From assembly GCF_019968905.1 (NCBI RefSeq), contig NZ_CP079946.1:2108001-2172000 (forward strand): 64,000 nt of DNA, given 5' to 3'. The notes under the pieces were generated by a model that ran no database searches, was not told where the DNA came from, and saw only the letters and a program-made list of their open reading frames with translations. This DNA comes from Corallococcus sp. EGB (lineage in GTDB: Bacteria; Myxococcota; Myxococcia; Myxococcales; Myxococcaceae). The translations under genes were made by a program, and so were the position numbers. Shown here in pieces: positions 32,670 to 41,285 of the stretch. Numbering within the stretch: position 1 is the stretch's first letter; the number at the start of each line of letters is the position of its first letter.

Positions 32670-33923
32670 ATGATCCAGACTCGGAAGTCCCTGCTGACGG
32701 CCTCCGTGGTGCTCCTCTTCTTGAACGGGTGCGGCGATGCCAGCCTCCAGGACGTGGAGATGGCAAGCGCCCGTCAGGGCGTGGCAGCGGCGGCGGCCGT
32801 GCCCCTCCCGGTCCCTGGATGCCCGGTGGGCGCCCTGGATACGGACGGCGACGGCATCTGCGACATCGTGGAGGCGGTGCTGGGCACCAATCCCAACAAC
32901 CCCGACACGGACGGGGACCGGCTCAGCGACTACGCGGAGGCGTTCGGCTTCGGAGGCGTCCTGGACCTGCCGACGCTCGGCGCGAACCCGCTCAAGAAGG
33001 ACATCTTCATCGAGGTGGACTACTACCCCGGCCTCAAGCCCACCCAGGCCATGCTGAACCGGGTCACCACGGCGTTCGCCAACGCACCCGTGACGAACCC
33101 GAACAACACCACGGGCATCACGCTGCACCTGGTGGTGGACCAGGAGATCGCCGCCGCGGATGCCGACTCGGACCTGAACCCCGTGTGGACGGACTTCGAC
33201 GTCATCAAGGGGAAGTACTTCAACGCCAGCCGCGCGCCCTATTTCCACTACATGCTGTTCGCGAACCGCTACAGCGGGGGCAACTCCAGCGGTATCTCGC
33301 GTGGCATCCCCGCGCATGACTTCGTGGTGACGCTGGGCTTCATCGGGGGTGGCACGGAGCTGCAGCAGGCCGGCACCCTGATGCACGAACTGGGGCACAA
33401 CATCGGACTGCGCCACGGCGGCAATGACGACTCCAACTACAAGCCCAACTACCTGAGCATCATGAACTACGAGTACCAGTTCTATGGCTTCGGCATCGGC
33501 GGCTTGAACAACGTGCTCGACTACTCGCGCGTGCAGGTGGCCTCCTTCAACGAGGCGTCGGTCAACGAGCAGACTGCCTTCGCGCCCGTCGCCCCGACCA
33601 CGGAGGCGGACCTCGCCCGCATCGGCGGGCTGCGCTTCAACAACGTCCAGGTCGTCGGCAACGCGAGCGTCAACCTCGACTTCAACGGCGATGGGACCAT
33701 CCAGGCCGCGTCCTACGCCCTGGACTTCAACCGCTCCGGCGCAGCGAACAACGTCTTCCCGGCTTCGCAGAATGACTGGACGGCCCTGATGTACGACGGC
33801 GGCGGCCAGATTGGCCTCGCGGCGCAGGGCCTCTCCCAGGACCTGGGCCGCGAGCAGCGGTTCCTCGTCGCCCCCGAGAAGATGGAGCCCTGCCTCACCG
33901 TGGACGCGAGCGACGCCCGGTAG
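32670..33923 (+). CDS. metzincin-like zinc metalloprotease lipoprotein with calcium-binding repeats
   Basis: The 417-residue product has a lipobox (LFLNGCG). Two thrombospondin-type-3-like calcium motifs follow (DTDGDGICDIVEAVLGTNP and DTDGDRLSDYAEAFG, residues about 57-90). The protease region has the zinc site H239-E240-x2-H243-x5-H249 (HELGHNIGLRH) and a Met-turn SIMNYEYQ near residue 265, which defines metzincins. AAAGGA before the ATG at 32670 supports the start. It is likely surface-exposed and active on extracellular protein. It may be a predation or nutrient-release enzyme, but that is inference from myxobacterial lifestyle. Confidence 0.88.
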   Translation: MIQTRKSLLTASVVLLFLNGCGDASLQDVEMASARQGVAAAAAVPLPVPGCPVGALDTDGDGICDIVEAVLGTNPNNPDTDGDRLSDYAEAFGFGGVLDLPTLGANPLKKDIFIEVDYYPGLKPTQAMLNRVTTAFANAPVTNPNNTTGITLHLVVDQEIAAADADSDLNPVWTDFDVIKGKYFNASRAPYFHYMLFANRYSGGNSSGISRGIPAHDFVVTLGFIGGGTELQQAGTLMHELGHNIGLRHGGNDDSNYKPNYLSIMNYEYQFYGFGIGGLNNVLDYSRVQVASFNEASVNEQTAFAPVAPTTEADLARIGGLRFNNVQVVGNASVNLDFNGDGTIQAASYALDFNRSGAANNVFPASQNDWTALMYDGGGQIGLAAQGLSQDLGREQRFLVAPEKMEPCLTVDASDAR

Positions 33924-33941
33924 GCCCCGTCGGCCCTGCTG

Positions 33942-34229
33942 ATGCGTGGGGATTGGGACAAGGCCGTTCAGCGGTTCAAGCGGGAGCCGGGGAGGGGATG
34001 GCTCGTGGGAGGCGTGAAGCTCCCATTGGCGTTGGCGGAGCTGGGATTGAACGATGAGTACCCGTTCGTGATGCATCCCAGGCTGGTGGACCATGGGCCG
34101 ACCTTGTTCGCGGGGCTCTCGAAGTGTGTCGACTTGACGCCCGTGAGCCGGCTGGAGCTCGGCTCACGGGCGGTCGCGATGCGGTATGTGCGGAGCAGGC
34201 AGCCAGCGGGTTTGGGCCTTCGTCGCGCG
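33942..34229 (+). pseudogene. 3' remnant of a DHFR/RibD-C family gene
   Basis: The plus frame reads GDWDKAVQRFKREPGRGWLV, GGVKLPLALAELGLNDEYPF and VMHPRLVDHGPTLFAGLSKC, ending near VAMRYVRS. This is the C-terminal half of bacterial dihydrofolate-reductase-like (RibD_C) proteins. The N-terminal half and a start are missing. The frame then runs on antisense through the neighbouring monooxygenase gene, so the native stop is gone too. It is a truncated relic. Confidence 0.7.
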
Positions 34230-35714
34230 TCACTGGAGAGAAGCACGCGGCGGTCCGAACCATCGGCTCAGGGCTTCACGCAGCCCCTGGTCCGTGCCCT
34301 CTCCGACCCACGCGACGTGTCCGTCCGGTCGAATCAGCACCGCGACGGGCGCCGTGACTGCTCCGAGCACCGGGAGCTCCCACGCCCCCGTGTAATGAGC
34401 CGCGACCCTCCGGACCCGGTCCGCCCAGGGTGTGATGTCGAGTGTGCCGGGCTCGCCCAGGTCGAGCAGCACCGGCCGCGCGTCGTGCAGCAGGTGGAAC
34501 ACGCGCCGGGGGCCGTCAGGGGTGATCAGGTCGAGGTCCGGCATGCGGCGCCCGAGCAGCGGGTGTCCGTTGCCCAGGTCGTAGTGGATGTCCAGCCCCG
34601 ACATCATCGCCGCGTACTGCTTGCGCGGCCCGTCCATCCGCAGCAGCTCCGAAAGCGTCTCGCGCACGGCGTCCATCCGCGCGTCACCGCGGCTCAGCGC
34701 GGTCTGCGCCATCGTCTTCCGCAGCGCGCGGGCCGCGACGGGGTGGCGCTCGGCCTGGTACGTGTCGAGCAGGGTCTCCGGCGAGACACCGCGCACGACC
34801 TGGGCCAGCTTCCACCCCAGGTTCACGGCATCCTGCACGCCGAGGTTGAGCCCCTGTCCTCCCATGGGCGAGTGCACGTGGGCCGCATCGCCTGCCAGGA
34901 GCACCCGCCGGTCCCGGTAGGACGCCGCCTGCCGCGTCATGTCGGTGAACCTCGAGAGGAACGTGGCGCTGCGCAGGCCGTAGTCCGTCCCGTAGAGCGC
35001 GATGAGCCCCTCGCGCAGACTTTCGAGGGTCGGCGCGTCGCCCGTGCCGACCCGCTCCTCTCTCAGCACGACGCCCACGCGTCCGTCCTCCATCGGGCCC
35101 ATGGCGTAGGTGCCCTTCTCATCCCGGCGGATGCCGAACGCCGGCGCACCGCTCATCTCGACCTCGGCGATGAGGTAGCTGATGGACGCGTCCCACCCCG
35201 GGAACTCGATGCCCGCCGTCTTGCGGACGAGGCTGCGACCCCCGTCGCACCCGACGAGGTACTTCGCCCGCAGCGCACGGCCGTCGGACAGCGCGACGTC
35301 GACGCCGGTGTCGTCCTGCGCGAAGCCCGTCACCTCGCACTCACGGTAGAGGGGCACCGCCAGCTCGCCCACCCACTCCGCCAGGATGCGCTCGAAGCGC
35401 TGCTGCACGAGCGCGAGCCCATGGTTGTGACGCGTCGGGAAGTCACTGAGGTCCAGATGCGCCTGCCCGAAAGCGACGTTCTGGACCGCTTGCCCTTGCG
35501 AGGTGAAGCGCTCGACGACCCCTCGCTGAGCGAGCACCTCCAGGCTGCGCGCGTGCAGGCCGCGCGAGCGGGTGCCAACGACCTCCTGACTGGCGCGCCG
35601 CTCGACGATGGCCACGTCCACCTGCGCCAACGCCAGCTCCGCCGCGAGCATCAGCCCTGTAGGGCCCCCTCCCACAATCACCACTGCGTGCTGCGTCACC
35701 CCGTCCGTTTGCAT
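34230..35714 (-). CDS. FAD-dependent aromatic-ring monooxygenase (PheA/TfdB-like)
   Basis: The 494-residue flavoprotein has VVIVGGGPTGLMLAAELALA near residue 12, VGCDGGRSLVRK, and VLLAGDAAHVHSPMGGQGLN followed by LGVQDAVNLGWKLA. These are the three FAD/NAD(P)H fingerprints of PHBH-type hydroxylases. A C-terminal thioredoxin-like domain begins around residue 390. Relatives act on phenols and in polyketide tailoring. GGGAGG seven bases before the ATG fixes the start. It faces the DHFR relic at its 3' end, and no regulator is coupled to it. The substrate is unknown. Confidence 0.92.
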   Translation of the reverse strand: MQTDGVTQHAVVIVGGGPTGLMLAAELALAQVDVAIVERRASQEVVGTRSRGLHARSLEVLAQRGVVERFTSQGQAVQNVAFGQAHLDLSDFPTRHNHGLALVQQRFERILAEWVGELAVPLYRECEVTGFAQDDTGVDVALSDGRALRAKYLVGCDGGRSLVRKTAGIEFPGWDASISYLIAEVEMSGAPAFGIRRDEKGTYAMGPMEDGRVGVVLREERVGTGDAPTLESLREGLIALYGTDYGLRSATFLSRFTDMTRQAASYRDRRVLLAGDAAHVHSPMGGQGLNLGVQDAVNLGWKLAQVVRGVSPETLLDTYQAERHPVAARALRKTMAQTALSRGDARMDAVRETLSELLRMDGPRKQYAAMMSGLDIHYDLGNGHPLLGRRMPDLDLITPDGPRRVFHLLHDARPVLLDLGEPGTLDITPWADRVRRVAAHYTGAWELPVLGAVTAPVAVLIRPDGHVAWVGEGTDQGLREALSRWFGPPRASLQ

Positions 35715-35949
35715 CTGTCGGCCTCCCGTTCCTGACTCGAAACGGGCGATGGTGGAGCACGACCGGGGGGGCTTGCGGCAACACCCGGGGTCTGGCATCT
35801 GCTGGCAGTGGAAAGAGGGGAGAGGGCTGCGGCTCCCCGCACATGGTCGAGGCCCGTTGCCTCCTCTTGTCGTGACGCCACGCTCCTCCTCCATGCGCTC
35901 GATGACGCCCGCCACCAGCGGGGGGGATGAGGCTGGACCTGGCCGCTTT

Positions 35950-36035
35950 CATTTCCGACGAGGAAGTTGTTCCGGCAGTCGCCCGGCGTCAGCCCTGTCT
36001 TTGGCTTGAACAGTGGAATGTGTCTCAGGGCCTCC
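35950..36035 (-). pseudogene. possible fragment of an AraC-type helix-turn-helix
   Basis: The minus strand reads LFKPKTGLTPGDCRNNF, similar to the end of the second helix-turn-helix in AraC proteins (LFK-x-TG-TP--YR). There is no full domain around it, and the frame runs through unrelated sequence. It lies in the 372-base gap 35715-36086, which otherwise shows nothing recognisable. Confidence 0.35.
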
Positions 36036-36086
36036 TTCACCTGTGCCCTGCTATGAAGTCCGAGCGGTCGACAGGAGGGTGGGCTC

Positions 36087-36893
36087 TTGAGACGGGTTGC
36101 AATTCATGCGTGGGTGTTTCTCGTTGCCGTTGGGTGCATGCATAAGCCTCAGGGATACCAGGCGAACGGAGTGACCCTGACAACGAGAGACGAGGCCGCA
36201 GCCTCCGGCCTCAAGCCGTGGAAGCTGGCGGTTGCCTTCGGTGCCCGGCGGGATGGTACCCAGCTGTTGCTCGACTTCATGAAGCGCGCGGAAGCCGCAG
36301 GGGGGCGCTACGTCAGCGATGTGCGCATCGTGCTGGCGAGCGACCAGGATGGGGAGCCGGTAGAGTGCTTGACGGAGATCGTGCCGGAGTCTTCAGTCGA
36401 GATTGCCCGAATGCTTCAAAGTACGCCGGGGCGTACCGAGATGCGATACCACCTGGTTCCTGTCACGAAGACTGTGTTTGAAAGCCAGTATCAGTGTCAG
36501 TTCGTCATGGAGCCGCGCACTGTCTCGGAGACCTACTACGAGCGTCAATATGACTCGTCCTCGAAGACGAGCCGCTCCGTGCCGCGGACGCGAATGGTGA
36601 CGCGCTTCGAGAACCGTCAGAAATGCGGTTACGCGCCCATGACGCGTACGGTGACGCGCTTCGAGTATCAGTTCCGCAGCGAGTACATCCCGCCTCGCTT
36701 GGAGATGGTGGCGCGGCGGTATACCCGGTGGAGCCTGAAGGAGACGCTGCCTGTCTGCGCGCCATCTTCGCGCCAGCCGGAGGATCCGCCCTCCATGCCC
36801 CACCGGGTCGAAGGGGAGGTGTACGGTGGCGCGCTCGAACAGGCGCCTGATGCGCCCACGCAGCAGGTGCTGCCGGACCTCGAAGCGCCCTGA
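36087..36893 (+). CDS. hypothetical lipoprotein with Arg/Thr/Tyr repeat motif
   Basis: The 268-residue product starts at a TTG with GGAGGGTGGG upstream and has a lipobox (FLVAVGC). I recognise no family. Residues about 120-230 contain four or five loose repeats of a short motif like P-x-T-x-x-V-x-x-F-E-x-Q (VTKTVFESQYQ, PRTVSETYYERQ, PRTRMVTRFENRQ, MTRTVTRFEYQ), rich in Arg, Tyr and Thr, with four cysteines. This suggests an extended repeat structure on the outer membrane. It lies 86 bases upstream of the AgmX-domain gene on the same strand and may be co-transcribed. Confidence 0.75.
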   Translation: MRRVAIHAWVFLVAVGCMHKPQGYQANGVTLTTRDEAAASGLKPWKLAVAFGARRDGTQLLLDFMKRAEAAGGRYVSDVRIVLASDQDGEPVECLTEIVPESSVEIARMLQSTPGRTEMRYHLVPVTKTVFESQYQCQFVMEPRTVSETYYERQYDSSSKTSRSVPRTRMVTRFENRQKCGYAPMTRTVTRFEYQFRSEYIPPRLEMVARRYTRWSLKETLPVCAPSSRQPEDPPSMPHRVEGEVYGGALEQAPDAPTQQVLPDLEAP

Positions 36894-36979
36894 GTTCAAA
36901 TTTCGCACCGAAAGGGCGGGCACCCAGGGGGCCGACACTCCAAAACGGGCGACGGAACAAAATCCCTTGGGGCGCTATC

Positions 36980-37633
36980 GTGGGGGACGTGCGCAAACTG
37001 CTCCCCCTCTTCGTGGTGCTGGCGCTGGGCCTGGTGCTCCTGGCTCGTCACTGGAGGGCTTGGGAGTCCCAGGTTCCCGCGGTGACGGAGGCGGCGAGGC
37101 CCGTCCGTGCGACCGCTCCCGCCGTGGAGCCGGGGGGCACTCGCGCGCCCCAAACGGATGGAGGGGGAATCCTGGTGCTTCCTGCACTCACGCCCGCCTC
37201 CCAACTCGGGGCCGCCTACTCCATTGGGACGTCGGGCGAACCGGCTCGCGAGGACCCGTCCGGGGGCCTGGAGGCGTCTGGCCCGTCGCCGGTCAAGGCG
37301 GTGAAAGCCGTCGAGGAAACCACGGTGCGCAAGGAGGACATCCGGACGGCCATCCAGGACGTCCGCCCCGGGCTCCAGAAGTGCTACGCGCCCGTGGCCG
37401 AGCGTGGCGTGGGCGATCAGCGCGTGGTGGTGCGCTTCACGCTGGTGGGCCAGGGCACACAGGGGTCCTTCCAGGACGCGGACATCATCGAGTCCACGCT
37501 CAACGATCCGCTGTTCCTGTCCTGCCTCCTGACGGAGCTGTCGCAGGCCCGCTTCCGTGCGCCCTGGGGCACGGGAGTGGTGACCATCACCTATCCCTTC
37601 GTCTTCCAATCGCTCGCACGGGACGGCGGATAG
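36980..37633 (+). CDS. AgmX/PglI C-terminal domain protein
   Basis: The 217-residue protein has one N-terminal membrane segment (LLPLFVVLALGLVLLARHW) and a Pro/Ala/Gly linker. From about residue 110 it has the AgmX/PglI C-terminal domain (RKEDIRTAIQDVRPGLQKCY, then VVVRFTLVGQGTQG). This resembles the TonB C-terminal fold, in which a conserved Cys-Tyr follows the first helix. In Myxococcus, AgmX and PglI belong to gliding-motility or envelope machinery. A GTG at 36980 or 36989 is the start. It may span the periplasm from the inner membrane. Confidence 0.82.
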   Translation: MGDVRKLLPLFVVLALGLVLLARHWRAWESQVPAVTEAARPVRATAPAVEPGGTRAPQTDGGGILVLPALTPASQLGAAYSIGTSGEPAREDPSGGLEASGPSPVKAVKAVEETTVRKEDIRTAIQDVRPGLQKCYAPVAERGVGDQRVVVRFTLVGQGTQGSFQDADIIESTLNDPLFLSCLLTELSQARFRAPWGTGVVTITYPFVFQSLARDGG

Positions 37634-37816
37634 GCTCGTCGTTTCGAGCTGGCTCCTGTCCTTCCGCTCCACGCGGCATGTGCCGGGCGATGCGGGTGGG
37701 GCCCTCCAGCACGCGCGACACCCCCAGTACCAGGACCCGCCCGCTGGCGAGGCCCCGTACGGTCCCCTGGACCTGGGCCCGCTGCGCGGACTTCAGGGGG
37801 CGCTTGTGCGTCCCCG

Positions 37817-38060
37817 TCAGCGACGTCGGACCTTGGGTGACCTCGCGCGCCGCGGAGCCGTGACCGAAGCGCTCGGGTTGTCCCTCTTCTCGAACAGGAA
37901 GTCGCGGAGCGCTCGAACCTTCGAGGGCATCTCTCGAGATGGGACGCAGAGATAGAACCCCGGGGATGGCGAGCACCACGGCTTGCGCACGCGCTCGAGC
38001 CTGCCCTCGTCGAGGTATCGCCTCACCACGAAGTCGATGTGCTGGATGAGTCCGAGCCTG
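37817..38060 (-). pseudogene. C-terminal fragment of a LysR-family regulator
   Basis: The minus frame reads GLIQHIDFVVRRYLDEGRLE, then RVRKPWCSPSPGFYLCVPSR and EMPSKVRALRDFL. This matches the end of LysR effector domains (PDFLVRRYLDEGRL...PSPGFYLYYPS...P-LRAF-DFL). No DNA-binding domain or first effector half is found upstream. The stretch 37634-37816 before it holds no gene. Confidence 0.65.
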
Positions 38061-38309
38061 TGAAGCGCGCGAGCTGCAAGAACCTGGGTTCTCATTCCCA
38101 GCCTCAAGCAGGCTGGATGCGGTGCCTCCCGGGCTCTTTCTCGGGCGCCTCCGCTTGGCGCGCGTCGTCCTCGTGTTCACGGTGTTGGGAGCACCTTCGA
38201 CGAAGGAGAACCTCCGACTGCCCGACTCCCGAAGAGAGCTGGGCGAGCGCGATGGCCAGGCGAACTTCAATGCCTTGGGCGCGCAGGAGAAGTTGCTGCT
38301 CGGATAGAG

Positions 38310-38405
38310 GAATCCAATCAGCGACTCCACGCCTACAACTACTTCGGGCAGCATCTCGAGCGTCTGGTGGGCTGGTTCAACCAGCATATGGCGGGCGTCC
38401 ACTGA
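38310..38405 (+). pseudogene. C-terminal coding remnant of an unidentified gene, ending in a repeated 23-bp element
   Basis: A natural-looking plus frame reads ESNQRLHAYNYFGQHLERLV then GWFNQHMAGVH and stops at 38405. It resembles the end of a larger alpha/beta protein, but I cannot identify it. Its last codons lie in the 23-bp repeat (38397-38419) that recurs at 54976-54998. No upstream continuation is visible. Confidence 0.35.
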
Positions 38406-38419
38406 AGCGGATCACGCCC
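38397..38419 (+). repeat. 23-bp repeat, copy 1
   Basis: GTCCACTG, A, AGCGGATCA, C, GCCC: 21 of 23 bases match the copy at 54976-54998. Both copies lie at the end of a truncated coding frame. They may be ends of a lost insertion sequence or recombination scars. Confidence 0.5.
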
Positions 38420-38424
38420 GGGCT

Positions 38425-38640
38425 GCATACACGCCGCATCGGTCATCTCCGCGACGCCCGTGATGTAGCCGCCGCCGTGCACATAGGAGATGGCCCCCGA
38501 CGAAGATGGCCCCCGACACCGGAGGCGGGTTGCTCGGGCGGTACACCAGCACTCGCACGTCGGGCTGCCCTGGCACCCAGCGCTCCTCTCTGCTGTCGAA
38601 TGGGCGCTTCGATGTCTGGAAACGTTCTTCGTGCTGGCGG
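38425..38640 (-). pseudogene. N-terminal fragment of an HSL-type alpha/beta hydrolase, frameshifted
   Basis: The minus strand reads VPGQPDVRVLVYRPSNPPPV then SGAI in one frame, and ISYVHGGGYITGVAEMTD in another. HGGG is the oxyanion motif of hormone-sensitive-lipase-like hydrolases. The frame break coincides with a short tandem duplication (GATGGCCCCCGAC twice, separated by GAA, about 38495-38523). The C-terminal catalytic part is absent. Confidence 0.6.
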
Positions 38641-38789
38641 AGGGGACCGAGGCCGTCATCGCGCAGCGCGCGGGCCCAGGTCCTCCTGATTCAGATGAGG
38701 GATGCTTCAGCCTGTTCCTGCCCGTGAGCCTTCATCCGCGTCGCGTCAGCATCCCCTTGTGCGGTGAACGCGGGAAACGCCCCCCGCGC

Positions 38790-40037
38790 CTATTTCCGGG
38801 GCTGGGGTCCCGAGGCCTTCTTGCGCGGGCGGCGCGACGTCTTGGCCGCCGCCGCGGGTCTGCCCGCGGCTTTCTTGCCACGCGTCGCCGCGGGATTCCT
38901 GGTGCGGGGAGCCGGGGGCTTCTCCTCCGTGGAAGCGCCATTGTCGTGGCGGACACGCGCCACCGCGCCATCCACGGACCGTGCCACCCGGGCGACCTGG
39001 GGATTCTTACCGACGGCGTGGGTGAGCCCCTTCACCTTGTGGGACACGGAGCCCAACGCGCGGCGTTCCCGGTCCGACACGGGAAGCAGCGCTGCTCCCG
39101 CGACGCCTGCCGCCAGTGTCGTGAGGCCAATGGCCACCGCGTGTTCACCCAACTGGTCGGCGGCCCAGGTGCGCACCTTGCCTGCTCGCTCACGGAGCCT
39201 GTCTCCACTGGGGACCCGGTCTCTCATGTGCTCCAGCGTCATGCGCCCTCGATCGCCGGCCCTCCGCATGGCCTCGCGTGTGTGTTCAGCCACCTTCTGG
39301 GGGCGTGTCTTTTCTTCGACCGGTGCCTTCCGGCGCTTCAAGACCGCGGTGAGTCTGCTCAGCCCTTTTCCCCCGGAGTTGCTCGTCTGCGCCTTGGCCA
39401 TCGCGCTCTCCCTCGTGCCGCCCGCATTGGGGGGCGGCGTTCCTCGTGTCAAAGAAGGTATGGACGTGAGAATCCGGCGCAACGCACCGCTGCGGGTGAG
39501 GACGGCGGGCACGACGAAGGTGCGCTGGGCGCCAATCGCCGCGCCTGCCCACAGCCCTCCATCCGTGGCCACCGAGACCCTCGTGCTGCCAGCCGGCCCC
39601 CGTGTCTTCGCCGCGCCTGCCTTGACCAGGGTCGCGGCCGCGCCGAGTGCCAGTCCGGTCCCCCCCTGCTTGAAGCGTTGATACGCCTCCCGGTCCTGGA
39701 AGAGGACGACCTCCGAAGACGTCTGGCCGCCCAGTTGGACCCCTAAGGTGAGCTGTCCCATCGCCGCGTAACCGATCAGCTGCCCATGCCGGAAGACCTC
39801 GCCCAGCCCCCAGGTGCCTCCAAGCAAGACGCTCCCCTGTCCCAACGAAGGGAAGACGGCGTAGGCATAGGCCCGAGCCCTTGCACGGGCCAGCTCCGGC
39901 GAGCGGGCCTCCATCCGGTGCAGTGCCGCCCGTGCATCACCGTGGAGCTTGCGGTGAACATCCAGCTCCTTGCGCGCGAGCTTCAGCGCACGCCGGCCTT
40001 GTCGTGCCAGCGTTTCCCTCATGGAGCCGTCATGCAT
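38790..40037 (-). CDS. SYLF (YSC84-like) domain fused to a DUF3618-like membrane domain with a lysine-rich tail
   Basis: The 415-residue product has an N-terminal SYLF/YSC84 lipid-binding domain at about residues 45-200 (YAYAVFPSLGQGSVLLGGTW, LTLGVQLGGQTSSEVVLFQD). A second part has a hydrophobic segment (HAVAIGLTTLAAGVAGAALL then PVSDRERR) and a Lys/Ala/Pro/Arg tail (KKAAGRPAAAAKTSRRPRKK). The second part resembles the protein encoded at 41285-41776. An ATG at 39401 (MAKAQTS) has a strong GAGGGAGAG just upstream, so it may also be translated separately. The ATG at 40037 overlaps the upstream SYLF gene by eight bases; GTG 40046 and ATG 40022 are alternatives. Confidence 0.78.
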   Translation of the reverse strand: MHDGSMRETLARQGRRALKLARKELDVHRKLHGDARAALHRMEARSPELARARARAYAYAVFPSLGQGSVLLGGTWGLGEVFRHGQLIGYAAMGQLTLGVQLGGQTSSEVVLFQDREAYQRFKQGGTGLALGAAATLVKAGAAKTRGPAGSTRVSVATDGGLWAGAAIGAQRTFVVPAVLTRSGALRRILTSIPSLTRGTPPPNAGGTRESAMAKAQTSNSGGKGLSRLTAVLKRRKAPVEEKTRPQKVAEHTREAMRRAGDRGRMTLEHMRDRVPSGDRLRERAGKVRTWAADQLGEHAVAIGLTTLAAGVAGAALLPVSDRERRALGSVSHKVKGLTHAVGKNPQVARVARSVDGAVARVRHDNGASTEEKPPAPRTRNPAATRGKKAAGRPAAAAKTSRRPRKKASGPQPRK

Positions 40038-40704
40038 GGTGGGCACTGGCCTGCGCCTTGATGAGTCGGGTGAGCACCATGGCGGCCGCCGTCAGGCCCG
40101 TGGTCAGGGCGGGAGGAGGGTGCGCAGCCTGCGGCCGCGAGCGCGGTGCGCCGTCTTCAGCCCCTTGCTCCTCGGAGGAGTCCTTCCTGCGGAAGCGCTC
40201 CAGGATGCCCCCGTGCTCCTGCTGCGGTGCGTCCGACGAACGAGGAATGAACGTGAACTTCTGCCCGCCCAGGGATAGCTCGAGCACCATTCCGCCACGC
40301 GAGTATGCGTGGGCAACGCACTTCGCATAGTTGTTGGTTCCGGACGCCGCCGCCTTCACGAGCACGGCGGACGCGTTGGCGGCGAAGGCAGCCTTCCCTC
40401 CCTTGAATGCCTTGATGGACTCAGGGTCCTTGAAGAAGATGAGCTCGCTCAGGGTCTGTCCGCCCACCTGGACGCCGATGGTCAGCTGGCTCAGCGTGGC
40501 GAAGCCAATCGGCTTGCCCTTCTCGAACACCTCGCCGTGACCGTACGAGCCGCCGAGGACCAACGAGGCCCTGCCCAGCGAGGGAAAGACGGCATAGCCC
40601 CGGGCCTGCTGGAGCTCCTTCTCCAGCGCCGGGTTCTTGCGCACCAGCCGGTCCACCGTTGCCACGGCATCTTCGTGAAGCGTTTTCTCCTGCTCTGGCG
40701 TCAT
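40030..40704 (-). CDS. SYLF (YSC84-like) lipid-binding domain protein
   Basis: The 224-residue protein consists mainly of a SYLF domain at about residues 25-165 (LQQARGYAVFPSLGRASLVL, YGHGEVFEKGKPIGFATLSQ, LTIGVQVGGQTLSELIFFKD), followed by a Gln/Arg/Pro-rich region and a short hydrophobic helix (PALTTGLTAAAMVLTRLI). SYLF domains bind phosphoinositides in eukaryotes; bacterial roles are poorly known. AGGAGG before the ATG sets the start. Its stop overlaps the start of the second SYLF gene, so the tandem pair is translationally coupled. It is divergent from two small membrane-protein genes. Confidence 0.88.
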   Translation of the reverse strand: MTPEQEKTLHEDAVATVDRLVRKNPALEKELQQARGYAVFPSLGRASLVLGGSYGHGEVFEKGKPIGFATLSQLTIGVQVGGQTLSELIFFKDPESIKAFKGGKAAFAANASAVLVKAAASGTNNYAKCVAHAYSRGGMVLELSLGGQKFTFIPRSSDAPQQEHGGILERFRRKDSSEEQGAEDGAPRSRPQAAHPPPALTTGLTAAAMVLTRLIKAQASAHHA

Positions 40705-40850
40705 GACTGCCTCCTGATGAATCAACGTGGCGACGGCCATGGCCGCACGGCACCCGCGCGATGCGCGTCCGGACGGCCACGCCGTGAGCGGTCCGGTTGC
40801 CCAGGGATGGCGCGAAGGTGTCTACCTTCGGTGCCAGGAGGACGCACACC

Positions 40851-41285
40851 ATGGCCTCGATGAAGACGAAGGGGAGAGGGCGCTCGCGCGGTCCGGCTCG
40901 ACGCGCATCACCCAAAATGGAGGCTGCGCAGAAGCAACTCGACCAGGTCGCGGATTACGCCCGGGGCCGGGTGATGGACCGCCTGGACTTCCAGCGAGGC
41001 GTGCTCGTGTCCGTGTTGGACGACATGGCAGAGGGGCTGGGCAGCGCCACCCGGCGAGCCCCAAGCCCGGCCTCGCAACGCATGCTGGAGACCGGAGAGC
41101 GCATCTTCCGCGGCGCCTCCTCGCGGCTGGAGGAGCAATCCGTCGAGGCATTCCTGGATCGCACGGGACAGCTCGTGCGGCAGCGCCCGGGGTGGCTGCT
41201 CACAGGGCTGCTGGGGGCGGGCCTGCTCGCGGGGCGGATGTTTCGCGCCAGCAGCGCTGGCGACGTGGAAGGGGGAACCGAGTGA
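40851..41285 (+). CDS. small membrane-associated protein (DUF3618/holin-like group)
   Basis: The 144-residue protein has a basic start (MASMKTKGRGRSRGPARR), an amphipathic helical middle, and a C-terminal membrane helix LVRQRPGWLLTGLLGAGLLA followed by GRMFRAS. That ending (R-R/Q-P-x-x-L-L-G-x-x-x-x-G-x-x-x-x-R) is typical of stress-linked proteins annotated with DUF3618 or holin-like domains. AGGAGG precedes the ATG by ten bases. The stop TGA shares one base with the ATG of the next gene, so the two are coupled. It may help tether complexes to the inner membrane. Confidence 0.75.
   Translation: MASMKTKGRGRSRGPARRASPKMEAAQKQLDQVADYARGRVMDRLDFQRGVLVSVLDDMAEGLGSATRRAPSPASQRMLETGERIFRGASSRLEEQSVEAFLDRTGQLVRQRPGWLLTGLLGAGLLAGRMFRASSAGDVEGGTE

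Noticed and set aside
33942..35735. 597-codon plus-strand frame as one gene
   Set aside because: The first 90 codons are a DHFR-family relic. The remainder is antisense to the FAD monooxygenase gene.
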